64,000 bases of DNA from Bacillus sp. CH30_1T (GCF_008364765.1 NZ_VTUY01000003.1:249657-313656), one strand, 5' to 3'; positions 17,237 through 26,654 are shown, numbered from the stretch's first letter. The notes: generated by a model not told the origin, from the sequence alone. A program made the numbers and translations.

Positions 17237-17497
17237 ATGAATAATAACTTTTTTAAGAATTTAGAGAAGAAGACAGGCGTAAACATGAACGAAGTGTTAG
17301 AGCTTGCGAACTCATTACAAAATGCAAACTTCAAAGATGAAGCAACCGTTAGAAGTGTCATTAAACGCGTATCTAAAATTGCCAATAAGCCCGTAAACAA
17401 GGAAATGGAAAATAAGATTGTACAGTCGATTGTAAATGATGGAAAGCAATTAGACTTTGGAACCATCTCCAACATGTTAAACAAGGGGAAGAAATAA
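17237..17497 (+). CDS. spoVIF: stage VI sporulation protein F
   Basis: An 86-residue protein matching SpoVIF (YjcC), a mother-cell protein that B. subtilis needs for GerE-dependent late coat gene expression and spore resistance. The conserved N-terminus MNNNFFKNLEKKTGV and the helical LANSLQNANFKDE segment are visible. The ATG at 17237 is preferred over a GTG three codons earlier because AAAAGGAGG then lies at a normal distance. It follows yjcZ, as in B. subtilis. Confidence 0.9.
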   Translation: MNNNFFKNLEKKTGVNMNEVLELANSLQNANFKDEATVRSVIKRVSKIANKPVNKEMENKIVQSIVNDGKQLDFGTISNMLNKGKK

Positions 17498-17503
17498 AAG
17501 TTA

Positions 17504-17576
17504 TAAATAAATGAAGGAGAATGGACATAAAGGTGCGTGCCAACACGTATTTTATGTTAATTCTCCATTTATTTTT
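17504..17576. terminator. long hairpin terminator after spoVIF
   Basis: Arms 17504-17531 and 17551-17574 pair over more than 20 positions with small bulges. The left side is A-rich and the right side ends in TTTATTTTTT, so it can act in both directions. Confidence 0.8.
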
Positions 17577-17713
17577 TGAATAGGGTGTAAGAGTAGTAAG
17601 ATAATTCATCCGGCATGATACATATTTCAGCATAGACCATGTATTCGATAAATCCTAGATAAAGTTTAATGTTCAACCCTATATGGGTAGCTAATACCAA
17701 GGAGGTAATGAAA

Positions 17714-17992
17714 ATGGGATACATTGCTCCAATTCCTCACCATCAGTATAAACAGTATCAGGAACGAGAATTAAAAGTCGGAAAACATCCGTTTACCTTT
17801 CTCCCCGTCCAACCTGTAAAGCCCATGAAAAATAAAACTCAAGCACATAATGAAGAAACAGAATCATCTTATCATGTTCTTCAATCAAATCAACGAAAGA
17901 CTTCATACCAGGCACTCACTAAACCATCCATTCCAACAACTTTATTAGCCAAGTTAACAGGAAAAGGAAAGCACTTTAACGAATATGTATAA
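17714..17992 (+). CDS. hypothetical protein conserved in Bacillus (MGYIAPI N-terminus)
   Basis: A 92-residue soluble, basic protein beginning MGYIAPIPHHQYKQYQERE, with a long polar middle and a C-terminal TTLLAKLTGKGKHFNEYV tail. The start is the ATG eight bases after AAGGAGG; a closer ATG two codons earlier is less well spaced. No domain recognised. It is monocistronic between a promoter-less gap and a terminator. Confidence 0.75.
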   Translation: MGYIAPIPHHQYKQYQERELKVGKHPFTFLPVQPVKPMKNKTQAHNEETESSYHVLQSNQRKTSYQALTKPSIPTTLLAKLTGKGKHFNEYV

Positions 17993-18023
17993 AGAAGTTT
18001 GAGGGACTTTTTTAGGCACTTTG

Positions 18024-18060
18024 AAAAATCCCAAAAGGAGCGAACCTTTTGGGATTTTTT
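18024..18060. terminator. strong terminator after the MGYIAPI gene
   Basis: A 15-bp perfect stem (AAAAATCCCAAAAGG with CCTTTTGGGATTTTT) and a 6-base loop, followed by T. Confidence 0.92.
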
Positions 18061-18106
18061 AATTAAGTGATGATATCTGGCCCGGGATATATTTGGAGGT
18101 AATAAC

Positions 18107-19003
18107 TTGAAACTACAAAACATTGCCGAGCATTGTTATGCTTTTACAGGTAGCGTTACCGTCGGCTACTGCATTAAAGAAGGAAAGGGACTTCTTATTG
18201 ACAGCGGTTTGGATGATTCTTCCATGAAGAAAGTGATGAAAATCTTATCCAATGAAGGGCTGCCGTTACATTATTGTGTCATCACCCATGCCCACGCCGA
18301 TCATTTTGGAGGAGCTCACTACTTGAAGAAAAGACAAGGGACTCCATTGTATGCTCCAAAACTTGAAAAAGCGATTATGGAGAATTCGATCCTTGAACCG
18401 ATTTATCTATTCAATGGAGCTAATCCAATAAATGACTTGAGAAATAAGTTTCTTGAAGGACAATCAGTGGTCATTGATGATGAGTTGAAAATTGGTGAAA
18501 ATAGCATTGGACCATTTACATTTGAAGTAATTGACTTACCGGGTCATTCTTATGGTCAGGTAGGCATGCTTGTTGATGATGTTTTATATGCAGCGGACAG
18601 TTATTTTGGCGGGGATGCATTGGAAAAACATGTAATTCCGTTTATTATTGATGCGGACCAAACGCTGGATTCATTGGAAAAACTTCTTCACATACCATGC
18701 AAAGGAGCGATTCCAGGCCACGGGCACTATGAAGAAAACTTTGTTAAAACAGTTCAGGAAAATATTGATCTTCATATGGAACGAATGAAAGCTCTCCTGA
18801 CACTAGTTAATGAAAAAGCAAGTGGCTTTTCATTTGAAGAGCTCATGAAAGAGTATTTGGATCTACATAAAATAGTTGTATCAACTGTGGGGCAATGGCT
18901 TTTGTTCAGAACATCGGTAACAGCTTATCTTACCAGTCTAGAACGAAAGAAACTCCTATCGTTCACCATTAGAAATAATGAACTCATCATTAAGCCTCAT
19001 TAA
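18107..19003 (+). CDS. MBL-fold metallo-hydrolase
   Basis: A 298-residue metallo-beta-lactamase-fold protein. The zinc signature HAHADHFGG (~residues 65-73), the second-shell HSYGQVGML, the ADSYFGGDAL Asp and the GHGHY motif follow in order. A ~75-residue helical C-terminal region resembles that of glyoxalase II-like proteins. The substrate cannot be inferred. The start is a TTG with GGAGGT 8 bases upstream. Its last 4 bases overlap the convergent DUF421 gene. Confidence 0.85.
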   Translation: MKLQNIAEHCYAFTGSVTVGYCIKEGKGLLIDSGLDDSSMKKVMKILSNEGLPLHYCVITHAHADHFGGAHYLKKRQGTPLYAPKLEKAIMENSILEPIYLFNGANPINDLRNKFLEGQSVVIDDELKIGENSIGPFTFEVIDLPGHSYGQVGMLVDDVLYAADSYFGGDALEKHVIPFIIDADQTLDSLEKLLHIPCKGAIPGHGHYEENFVKTVQENIDLHMERMKALLTLVNEKASGFSFEELMKEYLDLHKIVVSTVGQWLLFRTSVTAYLTSLERKKLLSFTIRNNELIIKPH

Positions 19004-19674
19004 TAACCTTGTACTAAAAGGCTTTCTCCTTCTTCCCATTCAGCATACATAACGTCCTTGGAGGAGAGGAAGCCTTGTTTTTTTATTTCACTTAAAAGCC
19101 AATCCTCCCTTTGTTCGGCCAGCTTTAAATTATCGTATACGATTTCTCCATCCACAATTAAAGAAAGTGGGAGGGAAGCATTTTTTGCCGGTATATTAAG
19201 GTCTTGACGCTGTACGATTTCATAAAGCGGTTTTCTAATCACACTCAGCGTACCGTCAGACTCTAAAAGGGCATATTCACATTCCCTTACTGAGAAAATA
19301 TCTTTTGCTCGAAGTAGATGCTGCAGTTGATTCAGATCTAAGTGATTTTTCTTCAGCTCATCGAAGTTGATCTTCCCTTTATTAATGATTAAGGCAGGTG
19401 TACCTTCCAATATATGACGAAACCGACGGGATTTCTGGGTGAAATACTCTGTAAAAAAGATCAAACTCCCCCAGATAAAAATGGCAGCAAGGATCGGGAT
19501 CACAGTGATCTTATCATCATACAGGGAGTTCCCTACAAGTTCACCAAGAATTAACGCTGAAATGAAATCAAAGGCAGATATTTGAGTGATTTGAGTTTTA
19601 CCAAGTATTTTCGTAAGAATCAATAAGGCAAAATATCCTACGATTAATTCGATGGCAATCGATGTGATTCCCAT
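19000..19674 (-). CDS. DUF421 membrane protein
   Basis: This ~224-residue protein has three membrane helices (residues ~5-75) followed by the YetF-type tandem cytosolic domain (GTPALIINKGKINFDEL; LPLSLIVDGEIV). The start used is the ATG after GGAAGGGGGATCCTT; the longest frame adds ten residues that contain the ribosome binding site. Function unknown. It shares the fold with the spoVA-linked DUF421 protein at 16221-16913 but is transcribed separately. Confidence 0.85.
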   Translation of the reverse strand: MGITSIAIELIVGYFALLILTKILGKTQITQISAFDFISALILGELVGNSLYDDKITVIPILAAIFIWGSLIFFTEYFTQKSRRFRHILEGTPALIINKGKINFDELKKNHLDLNQLQHLLRAKDIFSVRECEYALLESDGTLSVIRKPLYEIVQRQDLNIPAKNASLPLSLIVDGEIVYDNLKLAEQREDWLLSEIKKQGFLSSKDVMYAEWEEGESLLVQGY

Positions 19675-19756
19675 AAGGATCCCCCTTCCCATACACATTC
19701 CCATTATCGACGAGTTGATATTGTAATATACTTCTTAATATGAATTGCCTGAAGCA

Positions 19757-19806
19757 AAAAAAGGAACAAGTAACTAAGCGGTTCTGCTTAATTACTTGTT
19801 CCTTTT
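19757..19806. terminator. bidirectional terminator after yjcF
   Basis: Stem AAAAGGAACAAGTAA with TTACTTGTTCCTTTT and an inner AGC/GCT pairing. It overlaps the last codons of yjcF and serves the leftward yjcG-yjcF transcript. Confidence 0.88.
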
Positions 19807-20227
19807 AAATATCCTTTTTCATTGTTTTATGAGGGATTCCTGCGTCCAGAAATTCATCAGATGTAACTTTGTATCCTAAGCCTTCATAAAAAGGGATTGC
19901 ATATGTCTGTGCATTTAATTTTAATTGAGATAAGGGCTGTTGCTTCGCATGCTCTTCAATCGCAAGCATGATTTCACGACCGGCTCCTTTACCCCTGACG
20001 GATTCTAAAACACATATTCTTTCAACTTTGCCAATTCCATCAAGAATACGGAAACGGCCTGCACCTACAGCGACTGTTTGGTCATAAAGGACAAAATGAG
20101 TGGCCTCGTTTTCGAACTCATCAATCTCTTCTTCAAGTGGCACCTTTTGCTCTTCCACAAACACTGTCTTTCTAATTTTGAATACCTCTTGGATCTGATT
20201 TTCTGTTTTTGCAACTTCGACCTTCAA
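19805..20227 (-). CDS. yjcF: GNAT family N-acetyltransferase YjcF
   Basis: A 140-residue ElaA/YjcF-type GNAT acetyltransferase. Visible are the RKTVFVEEQKVP motif at residues 19-30, the acetyl-CoA loop VRGKGAGREIM and the C-terminal AIPFYEGLGYK. The acceptor substrate is unknown. The gene follows yjcG after 3 bases on the same strand, as in B. subtilis. Confidence 0.9.
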   Translation of the reverse strand: MKVEVAKTENQIQEVFKIRKTVFVEEQKVPLEEEIDEFENEATHFVLYDQTVAVGAGRFRILDGIGKVERICVLESVRGKGAGREIMLAIEEHAKQQPLSQLKLNAQTYAIPFYEGLGYKVTSDEFLDAGIPHKTMKKDI

Positions 20228-20230
20228 CTC

Positions 20231-20749
20231 TTACTCTTCCTTTCCTAAACGGAAGGTTTCATAAACTGTCCAAGAGCCGTTTTCTAATTGATACAACAAG
20301 TGGAATCGGTCAATGGTTTCTTCATGATTGATTCCAAGCATACGCAGTGATCCGAAAATATCCGAGTGTTCATCATTCGAAAGCTTTTGGGCGACAGTGA
20401 TGTGAGGAACGAAAGCGAATTCCGGCTCGTCTCCCATGAAGTTTTGACTATGCATGTCATCGTGTAACCCTTGCAGTTCAGGAGTGGAGTTCACCTTGAA
20501 ATAGATTACATTGTTCACAGGCTGAAAAGAACTTACTTTGTACACTTTTAAATTGAAGGGATCGTATTTCTTTGAAATAACATTTAATTTATTAGCTATA
20601 TCTTTGATTTGATCATCATCTGCACTAAAGACATTCTTTAATGTCAAATGTGGTGGAACCAACGCATAATGAGGATCATAACGTTTCCTATAAGAGTTTG
20701 CGATATCTTGCAGTTTTTTCGATGGGAAAATGACTATACCATAATTCAT
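20231..20749 (-). CDS. yjcG: YjcG, 2H phosphoesterase (2'-5' RNA ligase-like)
   Basis: A 172-residue member of the 2H phosphoesterase superfamily, with the two catalytic H-x-T motifs HLTLKN (about residue 34) and HITVAQ (about residue 118). Members act on 2'-5' or cyclic phosphate bonds; the true substrate of YjcG is not known. The ATG start is chosen because GAGGAGG lies 10 bases upstream. It is the first gene of the yjcG-yjcF pair. Confidence 0.92.
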   Translation of the reverse strand: MNYGIVIFPSKKLQDIANSYRKRYDPHYALVPPHLTLKNVFSADDDQIKDIANKLNVISKKYDPFNLKVYKVSSFQPVNNVIYFKVNSTPELQGLHDDMHSQNFMGDEPEFAFVPHITVAQKLSNDEHSDIFGSLRMLGINHEETIDRFHLLYQLENGSWTVYETFRLGKEE

Positions 20750-20920
20750 TTTCTTCAATCCTCCTCTATTTAACTATCTTTGTATTATGTATAGTATAGC
20801 AAATTTTTCAAAAATTTAATATAGGGCGAACGGATAGGATCTTCTTTTATCAAAGTGATGCCAGCCACTCCCTGCATTCATTTAATGAGAGGCAAGGGTG
20901 GTCCCTTGCCTGTTGTGGGT

Positions 20921-21646
20921 TTAGTTAAACATCATCTTCAAAGCACGTCTCAAATCCGGTTGCCAATGCTTCCACGTATGATCTCCGTCGAACTCATCGT
21001 AAAAGGAAGAGAATCCTTTTTGATCGAATGTCTCGTGAAGCTTACGGTTTGGCTTTAAGAAGTCTTTTACTTTGCCGTCCGTCGTTTTCACCTCTGTTTC
21101 CAGTTTCCCAATGATATGGTAAATGCTTAACAATGGAGGTTGTGAGAAGTTTTCTGCGGCTTCCAACACTTTCTCGTTAACGAAAGGTGACTGCAGGAGA
21201 ACTTTGCCAAATGTATTTGGGTATTTTAATGCAGTCATCAATGAGACTGTCGCTCCTAATGAATCACCAATCAGGGCACGTCCCATTCCCATATGATAAG
21301 TTGGGTAATGCTCGTCCAGATACGGGACCAATTCATGTGCTAAAAAGCGAATGTAAGCATCATTTTCTTCACCATGTGGATGGTATTTTTTTCTCCGGTC
21401 CTCAACATCTTTATATGGGACTCCCACGATAATCATGTTTTCTATTTCCCTATTTTCGAGAAGTTCATCAGCCAGGCGTGGTATTCTTCCCAGCTGGAAA
21501 TAGTCCTTACCATCCTGGGTGATCAGTAGAGAATATTTATAGAGGGGAGAAAAAGTAGCTGGCAGGTATACGAGCATCTTAATCTCTTCATTCAGTTCTT
21601 TACTAAAGAGGTTTAATTCGGTTACAGTTCCTCTTGCGGTTGTCAT
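20921..21646 (-). CDS. yjcH: esterase family alpha/beta hydrolase YjcH
   Basis: A 241-residue protein resembling putative esterases of the Fes/YjcH group. The nucleophile elbow GDSLGA (about residue 128) and the C-terminal FDGDHTWKHW with the catalytic His are clear. TAGGAGGCTATCGTC precedes the ATG. A perfect cre box 23 bases upstream predicts carbon catabolite control. A GC-rich hairpin at 20888-20911 may end the transcript, although its T-tract is weak. Confidence 0.88.
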   Translation of the reverse strand: MTTARGTVTELNLFSKELNEEIKMLVYLPATFSPLYKYSLLITQDGKDYFQLGRIPRLADELLENREIENMIIVGVPYKDVEDRRKKYHPHGEENDAYIRFLAHELVPYLDEHYPTYHMGMGRALIGDSLGATVSLMTALKYPNTFGKVLLQSPFVNEKVLEAAENFSQPPLLSIYHIIGKLETEVKTTDGKVKDFLKPNRKLHETFDQKGFSSFYDEFDGDHTWKHWQPDLRRALKMMFN

Positions 21647-21668
21647 GACGATAGCCTCCTATAATCAG

Positions 21669-21682
21669 TGTTAACGTTTACA
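21669..21682. promoter_or_regulatory. CcpA cre site
   Basis: TGTTAACGTTTACA fits the cre consensus TGWNANCGNTNWCA at every position and is nearly palindromic. It lies 23 bases before the yjcH start codon, downstream of a leftward TACAAT -10-like element, a position typical of CcpA roadblock repression. The divergent pgpA gene is 116 bases away. Confidence 0.75.
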
Positions 21683-21797
21683 GAAAGATTGTATCATATT
21701 CTCCTCGATAATTCCCTAAAGCGGATTGCAATACGAAAATTCAAAAGAATGGTATAATTCATGTAAGTTTAGGAACTGTCCAGAAAGGGGTATCTCA

Positions 21798-22352
21798 ATG
21801 AATAAACCTGTACATTCAAGGGATGTAACGAAAGCTGCATTACAGAGGCTGAAAGAGAGAGGCGTATCAATAGAAGATATCGCTGAAATCGTCTATGAAA
21901 TGCAGTATCCATATAATCATGTGTTAAATATGGAGGATTGTATCGAGAGTGTGAAGAAAGTGTTGTTAAAAAGAGAGATTCAGCATGCGATTCTTGTAGG
22001 GGTAGAACTGGATCAACTTGCTGAAGAGAAGATGCTTTCCGAACCACTTCAATCAATTGTTGAATCAGATGAAGGGTTGTTTGGAGTAGATGAGACCATT
22101 GCTTTAGGTGCAGCATTAGGATATGGAAGCATCGCTGTTACCACTTTTGGCCATCTTGACAAAAATAAAATTGGTATCATCCGTGACCTCGATACGAAGA
22201 ACGGGAAGGGTGTCCATACCTTTTTAGATGATATCGTGGCAAGTATTGCGGCAAATGCTTCTTCGAGAATTGCACATAGCCTACGGGACCGTGAAGAAAA
22301 TATTTCAGAAGAAGATAAGATGAAATTTGAGGATGAGGAATTGATAGGATAG
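21798..22352 (+). CDS. pgpA: phosphatidylglycerophosphatase A family protein (YutG-like)
   Basis: A 184-residue protein of the PgpA family, which dephosphorylates phosphatidylglycerophosphate. Segments LFGVDETIALGAALGYGSIAVTTFG and LDTKNGKGVHTFLDDIVASIAANASSR are recognisable. As in the soluble YutG branch, the membrane helices are poorly defined. The start chosen (MNKPVHSRD) follows AGAAAGGGGTATCTC; the longer frame adds 24 unlikely residues. It is followed by a terminator. Confidence 0.8.
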   Translation: MNKPVHSRDVTKAALQRLKERGVSIEDIAEIVYEMQYPYNHVLNMEDCIESVKKVLLKREIQHAILVGVELDQLAEEKMLSEPLQSIVESDEGLFGVDETIALGAALGYGSIAVTTFGHLDKNKIGIIRDLDTKNGKGVHTFLDDIVASIAANASSRIAHSLRDREENISEEDKMKFEDEELIG

Positions 22353-22378
22353 ATCCATTGCCTGATATATAACAGATG

Positions 22379-22412
22379 GACTGAAGAGGAATAGTTCCTC
22401 TTCAGTCTTTTT
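22379..22412 (+). terminator. intrinsic terminator of pgpA
   Basis: A 13-bp perfect stem (22379-22391 with 22395-22407), 3-base loop, then TTTTTA. Confidence 0.92.
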
Positions 22413-22597
22413 ACTGTGGACAAACATGCGTAGGGGAGAAAAAATTGACCGGAGAATTGTAACCGCTTTATACATTATGTATACATTTGTAAAATAATTG
22501 GCCTTACAAGAACAAGCCGTACAACAGATTTCAGTCAGAGTGAAATGGATTTAAAATAGGTTTTTTATAAAAATTGTTAAAATTTTATGTATTTGAT

Positions 22598-22628
22598 TTG
22601 ACAAGATTGTTACAGGCTGTGTTACAAT
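22598..22628 (+). promoter_or_regulatory. probable sigma-A promoter of the TRAP operon
   Basis: TTGACA (22598-22603) and TACAAT (22623-22628), separated by 19 bp; shifting the -10 by one (TTACAA) gives 18. It lies 43 bases before the binding-protein gene. A TGTAACCGCTTTAT stretch at about 22460 only loosely resembles a cre box. Confidence 0.5.
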
Positions 22629-22670
22629 TATTTCGGTAAAGTAGAAATTTAATAGGGGGGGAATTAGAAT

Positions 22671-23663
22671 ATGAAAAAACGCAGTTTTTATCTAAGCACT
22701 GCACTACTTCTAGTTCTATCTGTCATTCTTGCTGCATGTGGCGGAGGATCAGGCGGAGGATCATCTGAGGGTGAAGATAACAAAGAGGTTGACTTCATTG
22801 GGATTGCTACAGGTGGAACCGGGGGTACATATTACCCGTTAGGCGGAACATTCGCTAAGATCATTGAAGATGAAACAGGAATCAAATCCTCGGCATCTAC
22901 TTCAGGGGCATCGGCTGAAAATATGGCTGCCATTAAAGACAGTAAAACTGAAATCGCTTTTACACAAACCGATATCGCATCTTATGCATCGGAAGGAACT
23001 GAAATGTTCAGCGATAATAAAGTAGAAAATGCAAGAGGAATTGCCACTCTATATCCTGAAACGATTCAAATCGTTACTACAAAGGATTCAGGTATCAAGT
23101 CCGTTGAAGATCTGAAAGGTAAAGTTGTTTCTGTCGGTGAAGCCGGCTCTGGAACATTACTGAACGCGAAACAAATCCTTGAGGTTCACGGAATTGCGTT
23201 AGAAGATTTAGAAGCTCGCAATCTATCATTTGATGATTCAACTACTGGTATCCAGGATGGTACAATCGATGCGGCGTTCATTACTTCAGGTACTCCAACA
23301 GGAGCGGTTGAAGGTTTGGCCGCAACGGAAGATATCACAATCGTACCGGTTGAATCCGGTAAAATCAGTGAGTTGATCGAGAAATATCCATACTACTCTG
23401 AGGATGAAATTCCTTCAGGGACGTACAGTAAAGTCGATGAGGCAGTTACAACCGTTGCGGTTCGTGCAATGTTAGTAACAAATGCTGATATTTCCGAAGA
23501 TGTAATCTATGATGTGACAAAAGCCATTTTTGAAAATACAGATGCAATCACTCATGCCAAAGGTGAGTTAATCAAGGCTGAAGATGGACTAAAGGGTATG
23601 GGGATTGAATTACATCCTGGTGCGAAGAAATACTTTGATGAAAAAGGCGTTTCAATGGAATAG
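22671..23663 (+). CDS. TAXI family TRAP transporter solute-binding lipoprotein
   Basis: A 330-residue extracytoplasmic binding protein. A lipoprotein signal peptide ends in ILAAC (Cys23), followed by a Gly/Ser linker. The mature domain begins FIGIATGGTGGTYYPLGG, the TAXI (TRAP-associated extracytoplasmic immunogenic) signature. The ligand is unknown; related proteins bind glutamate or other dicarboxylates. It heads an operon with a DUF1850 protein and the fused permease. Confidence 0.93.
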   Translation: MKKRSFYLSTALLLVLSVILAACGGGSGGGSSEGEDNKEVDFIGIATGGTGGTYYPLGGTFAKIIEDETGIKSSASTSGASAENMAAIKDSKTEIAFTQTDIASYASEGTEMFSDNKVENARGIATLYPETIQIVTTKDSGIKSVEDLKGKVVSVGEAGSGTLLNAKQILEVHGIALEDLEARNLSFDDSTTGIQDGTIDAAFITSGTPTGAVEGLAATEDITIVPVESGKISELIEKYPYYSEDEIPSGTYSKVDEAVTTVAVRAMLVTNADISEDVIYDVTKAIFENTDAITHAKGELIKAEDGLKGMGIELHPGAKKYFDEKGVSME

Positions 23664-23782
23664 ATCCACACCAGCAGAGGGACGAAGGGATAGGCCGCGT
23701 AAAACGGTCTATTCTTTTGTTTTGGTATAGGCTAAAAAATGTTAAGTACAGCAGTAATAAATGGAATGGTGGGGACTTTGTT

Positions 23783-24301
23783 ATGAAGAAAATTTCATTC
23801 ATAGGAACAATTCTCATTATTCTTGTTCTTTTATTCATCATCTTTATTCCTTTTCAAACATACCTGGTAATCGAATCGAGGAGTACTGAAGGTGATCCTG
23901 TCCTTTTCAGACTTCCTGATGATCATACATTTTCGGTTCGTTACACTCATTCTATTCATCTCTCAGAAGTAGAAGAGTTTTATCGCCAATCTACTAACCA
24001 CATTCAACAGACAAAGCTGCTTTATGAGGATACTGCAATTGGTATGCCTGCGAACGCAGAAGGAAATGAAACCTTCGAGAGGACAGAAGAAGGCAAATAC
24101 TTAATTTCAAATATGAATAAAGTGTTTCCGTACATTGATATTCGTATTGGACAAGTCGCAGCCAATCATCGCCTAGTATTGGATGGGAAAGTCTATCCTT
24201 TGGCGGACTATTTCGATAAAGGGTCTGTCGTCAGAATGCAATTGAAGAAACAAACACTATATGATCAGTGGAAAGGAGTGACCGTTGTTGGAAAAAGATA
24301 A
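23783..24301 (+). CDS. DUF1850 protein of TAXI-TRAP operon
   Basis: A 172-residue protein with one N-terminal membrane helix (residues 4-24) and an extracytoplasmic DUF1850 domain (FSVRYTHSIHLSEVEEFYR ... PANAEGNETF). DUF1850 genes sit almost always between a TAXI binding protein and its permease, suggesting an accessory role in transport. The ATG follows GGTGGGGACTTTGTT. Its 3' end overlaps the permease gene by 17 bases. Confidence 0.85.
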   Translation: MKKISFIGTILIILVLLFIIFIPFQTYLVIESRSTEGDPVLFRLPDDHTFSVRYTHSIHLSEVEEFYRQSTNHIQQTKLLYEDTAIGMPANAEGNETFERTEEGKYLISNMNKVFPYIDIRIGQVAANHRLVLDGKVYPLADYFDKGSVVRMQLKKQTLYDQWKGVTVVGKR

Positions 24302-26273
24302 AGAATTCGAATCATTAACATCCGAACAACAACAAGAATTATTAGAAAAATATGATCCTGAATCATCAACGAGAAAGCTGCACCATGGACTGTTTAAATG
24401 GGTGATTTTCTATGGTCTTTTAGCATTCTCATTATTTCAATTAGTCGCATCGATCTTTCAATTTATCCCAAGACAATTATTATTATCCATTCATTTAGGG
24501 TTTGCTTTGTCACTTGTCTTTCTTCTTTTTCCTGCCAGGAAAAAGAACCTGCGAAAAGATAAAGTGGCGTGGTATGACGTCGTTCTCTCTGTCATATCTG
24601 TAGGAATTGGTGCATACTGGCCGATTATGCAAGATGATATTGTCAGCAGAGTAGGCATAATGACATCACTTGATTTTTATGTCGGTTTTGCTGCGATGAT
24701 CTTAGTATTGGAGGCAACCCGTCGTGCAGTCGGTTTACCCATCACGATTATCGCCTCTACTTTCATTCTCTATATGTATTATGGAAGGTTGATGCCTGGA
24801 TTCCTTGCGCATAGGGGATATGATTGGGACGATATCGTTAAGACGATGTTCTTTACAAGTGAAGGGATTCTTGGTACGCCATTATATGTTTCAGCAACCT
24901 TCATCTTCCTATTCTTATTATTCGGGGCCTTCCTCGTTAAAACAGGCGTAGGGCAATATTTCAATGATTTAGCTGTGGCCATTGCCGGTAAACGCACTGG
25001 TGGTCCTGCTAAGGTTGCAATCTTCTCGAGTGCCCTGCAAGGAACGATCAGTGGGAGTTCCGTTGCGAACGTTGTAACATCTGGTTCCTTTACGATTCCA
25101 ATGATGAAAAAGCTAGGCTATCGTAAAGAGTTTGCAGGTGGAGTAGAGGCAGCAGCTTCAACGGGTGGTCAGTTAATGCCGCCAATCATGGGAGCTGCAG
25201 CATTTTTAATGGTTGAATTCATCGGTGGAATTTCATACTGGGATATCGCAAAGGCTGCCACAATCCCTGCGCTTTTGTATTTTACAGGGATTTGGATTAT
25301 GACTCATTTTGAAGCGAAGCGAATCGGTCTTCGTGGTCTTTCAGACGAAGAAATGCCTAATCGTAAAGAAGTTTTAAAGAAAATTTACTTATTAATGCCG
25401 ATTCTTACGGTCATTATTTTATTAGTCAGCGGTATGAGTGTTATGCGTGCAGCACTTTGGTCAATTGTTGCTACGATCGTCATTAGCGCGATTCGAAAAG
25501 AGACAAGGATTGGCTTTAAAGATGCAGTCGACGCACTCGTAGACGGTGCACGTACTGCGCTTTCCGTAGCTGTTGCAACTGCGGCTGCAGGGATGATTGT
25601 CGGCGTAGTGACGAAAACGGGATTAGGGCTGACACTTGCGAATGGTTTAGTTGATCTTGCTGCTGATCTAACAAATTCATCAGAAGGTAAATTAATCCTG
25701 ACCCTGGTATTTACGATGATTGCATCGATTGTATTAGGTATGGGATCACCGACAACGGCCAACTACGTAATCACGTCCACAATCGCGGCACCTGCGATCA
25801 TCCTGTTAGGTGCACCTGAGTTAGCGGCTCACTTATTTGTCTTTTACTTTGGTATCATTGCAGATATCACGCCACCAGTGGCTCTTGCAGCATTTGCCGC
25901 CGCCGGGGTGTCAGGAGGAGAGCCGATACGGACCGGGGTCAATTCTGCTAAATTAGCGATTGCCGCCTTTATTATTCCGTATATGTTCGTCTTGTCACCT
26001 GAGTTGCTGATGATTGATACAACGATCCCGAGATTATTATGGGTTGTCTTTACGGCGATCACAGGAATGATGGCCATAGGGGCAGGGATGATCGGGTATT
26101 GGTACAGAAGAGTGTATGTGATTGAACGTTTCCTTTGTGTAGCAGCCGGTTTAATGCTGATCTATCCAGAGGGAAGCACTGACATTATTGGTTTAGTATT
26201 ATTTGCTGTCATGCTCTCGTTACAATTCTTCATTAAAAGAGAAGACAAAACACCAAAAAAAGCAACAGCATAA
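24285..26273 (+). CDS. TRAP transporter permease, fused 4TM/12TM
   Basis: A 662-residue permease combining the small DctQ-like and large DctM-like subunits, as usual for TAXI systems. It has about 16 hydrophobic helices and the DctM-type motif QGTISGSSVANVVTSG...STGGQLMPPIMGAAAF, repeated in the second half as GMGSPTTANYVITS...ITPPVALAAFAAAGVSGG. It drives uptake using an ion gradient. The start is TTG with AAAGGAGTG upstream, inside the DUF1850 gene, indicating coupling. Confidence 0.93.
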   Translation: MLEKDKEFESLTSEQQQELLEKYDPESSTRKLHHGLFKWVIFYGLLAFSLFQLVASIFQFIPRQLLLSIHLGFALSLVFLLFPARKKNLRKDKVAWYDVVLSVISVGIGAYWPIMQDDIVSRVGIMTSLDFYVGFAAMILVLEATRRAVGLPITIIASTFILYMYYGRLMPGFLAHRGYDWDDIVKTMFFTSEGILGTPLYVSATFIFLFLLFGAFLVKTGVGQYFNDLAVAIAGKRTGGPAKVAIFSSALQGTISGSSVANVVTSGSFTIPMMKKLGYRKEFAGGVEAAASTGGQLMPPIMGAAAFLMVEFIGGISYWDIAKAATIPALLYFTGIWIMTHFEAKRIGLRGLSDEEMPNRKEVLKKIYLLMPILTVIILLVSGMSVMRAALWSIVATIVISAIRKETRIGFKDAVDALVDGARTALSVAVATAAAGMIVGVVTKTGLGLTLANGLVDLAADLTNSSEGKLILTLVFTMIASIVLGMGSPTTANYVITSTIAAPAIILLGAPELAAHLFVFYFGIIADITPPVALAAFAAAGVSGGEPIRTGVNSAKLAIAAFIIPYMFVLSPELLMIDTTIPRLLWVVFTAITGMMAIGAGMIGYWYRRVYVIERFLCVAAGLMLIYPEGSTDIIGLVLFAVMLSLQFFIKREDKTPKKATA

Positions 26274-26278
26274 ACAAA

Positions 26279-26320
26279 TACGTGAGGCTGACCCATTATT
26301 AGGTCAGCCTCACGTATTTT
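26279..26320. terminator. terminator of the TRAP operon
   Basis: A 15-bp perfect stem (26279-26293 with 26302-26316) followed by TTTTAG. It also lies at the 3' end of the leftward small gene. Confidence 0.92.
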
Positions 26321-26329
26321 AGTTTCCAA

Positions 26330-26554
26330 CTAGGATATGGTACGTTTCTTATAAGGGAGAAGGGGATAAGCGGCCAAAATATCTTGTAGTCTGAATCTGC
26401 GGAACTCTTGTCGTAATAAGCAATAGGCCAGGATAATATCCCCATCGACTTTTTTTACGATGATTTTTCTTTTCGTACAAATGGACTCAGGAGTCATATA
26501 TATGATTTCAATGGGACGTTGGTCCATGAATGATCGCTGTAATACCGTATTCAT
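26330..26554 (-). CDS. small WYL-like protein
   Basis: A 74-residue basic protein. The sequence RPIEIIYMTPESICTKRKIIVKKVDGDIILAYCLLRQEFRRFRLQDILAAYPL has the strand pattern of an isolated WYL/Sm-like domain, a ligand-sensing module usually attached to HTH regulators. No DNA-binding domain is present. AGGAGAGGAGCACACAA precedes the ATG. Function unknown. Confidence 0.65.
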   Translation of the reverse strand: MNTVLQRSFMDQRPIEIIYMTPESICTKRKIIVKKVDGDIILAYCLLRQEFRRFRLQDILAAYPLLPYKKRTIS

Positions 26555-26654
26555 TTGTGTGCTCCTCTCCTGGAATGGTACTCACAGTATATGCGAACGA
26601 ACGTTCTTTTATACATGAATTCCCAGAAGATAAATGTATAGAACAAAAAAATGA

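Noticed and set aside
22455..22475. cre-like box before the TRAP operon
   Set aside because: TGTAACCGCTTTAT misses the terminal CA of the consensus; too weak to report.
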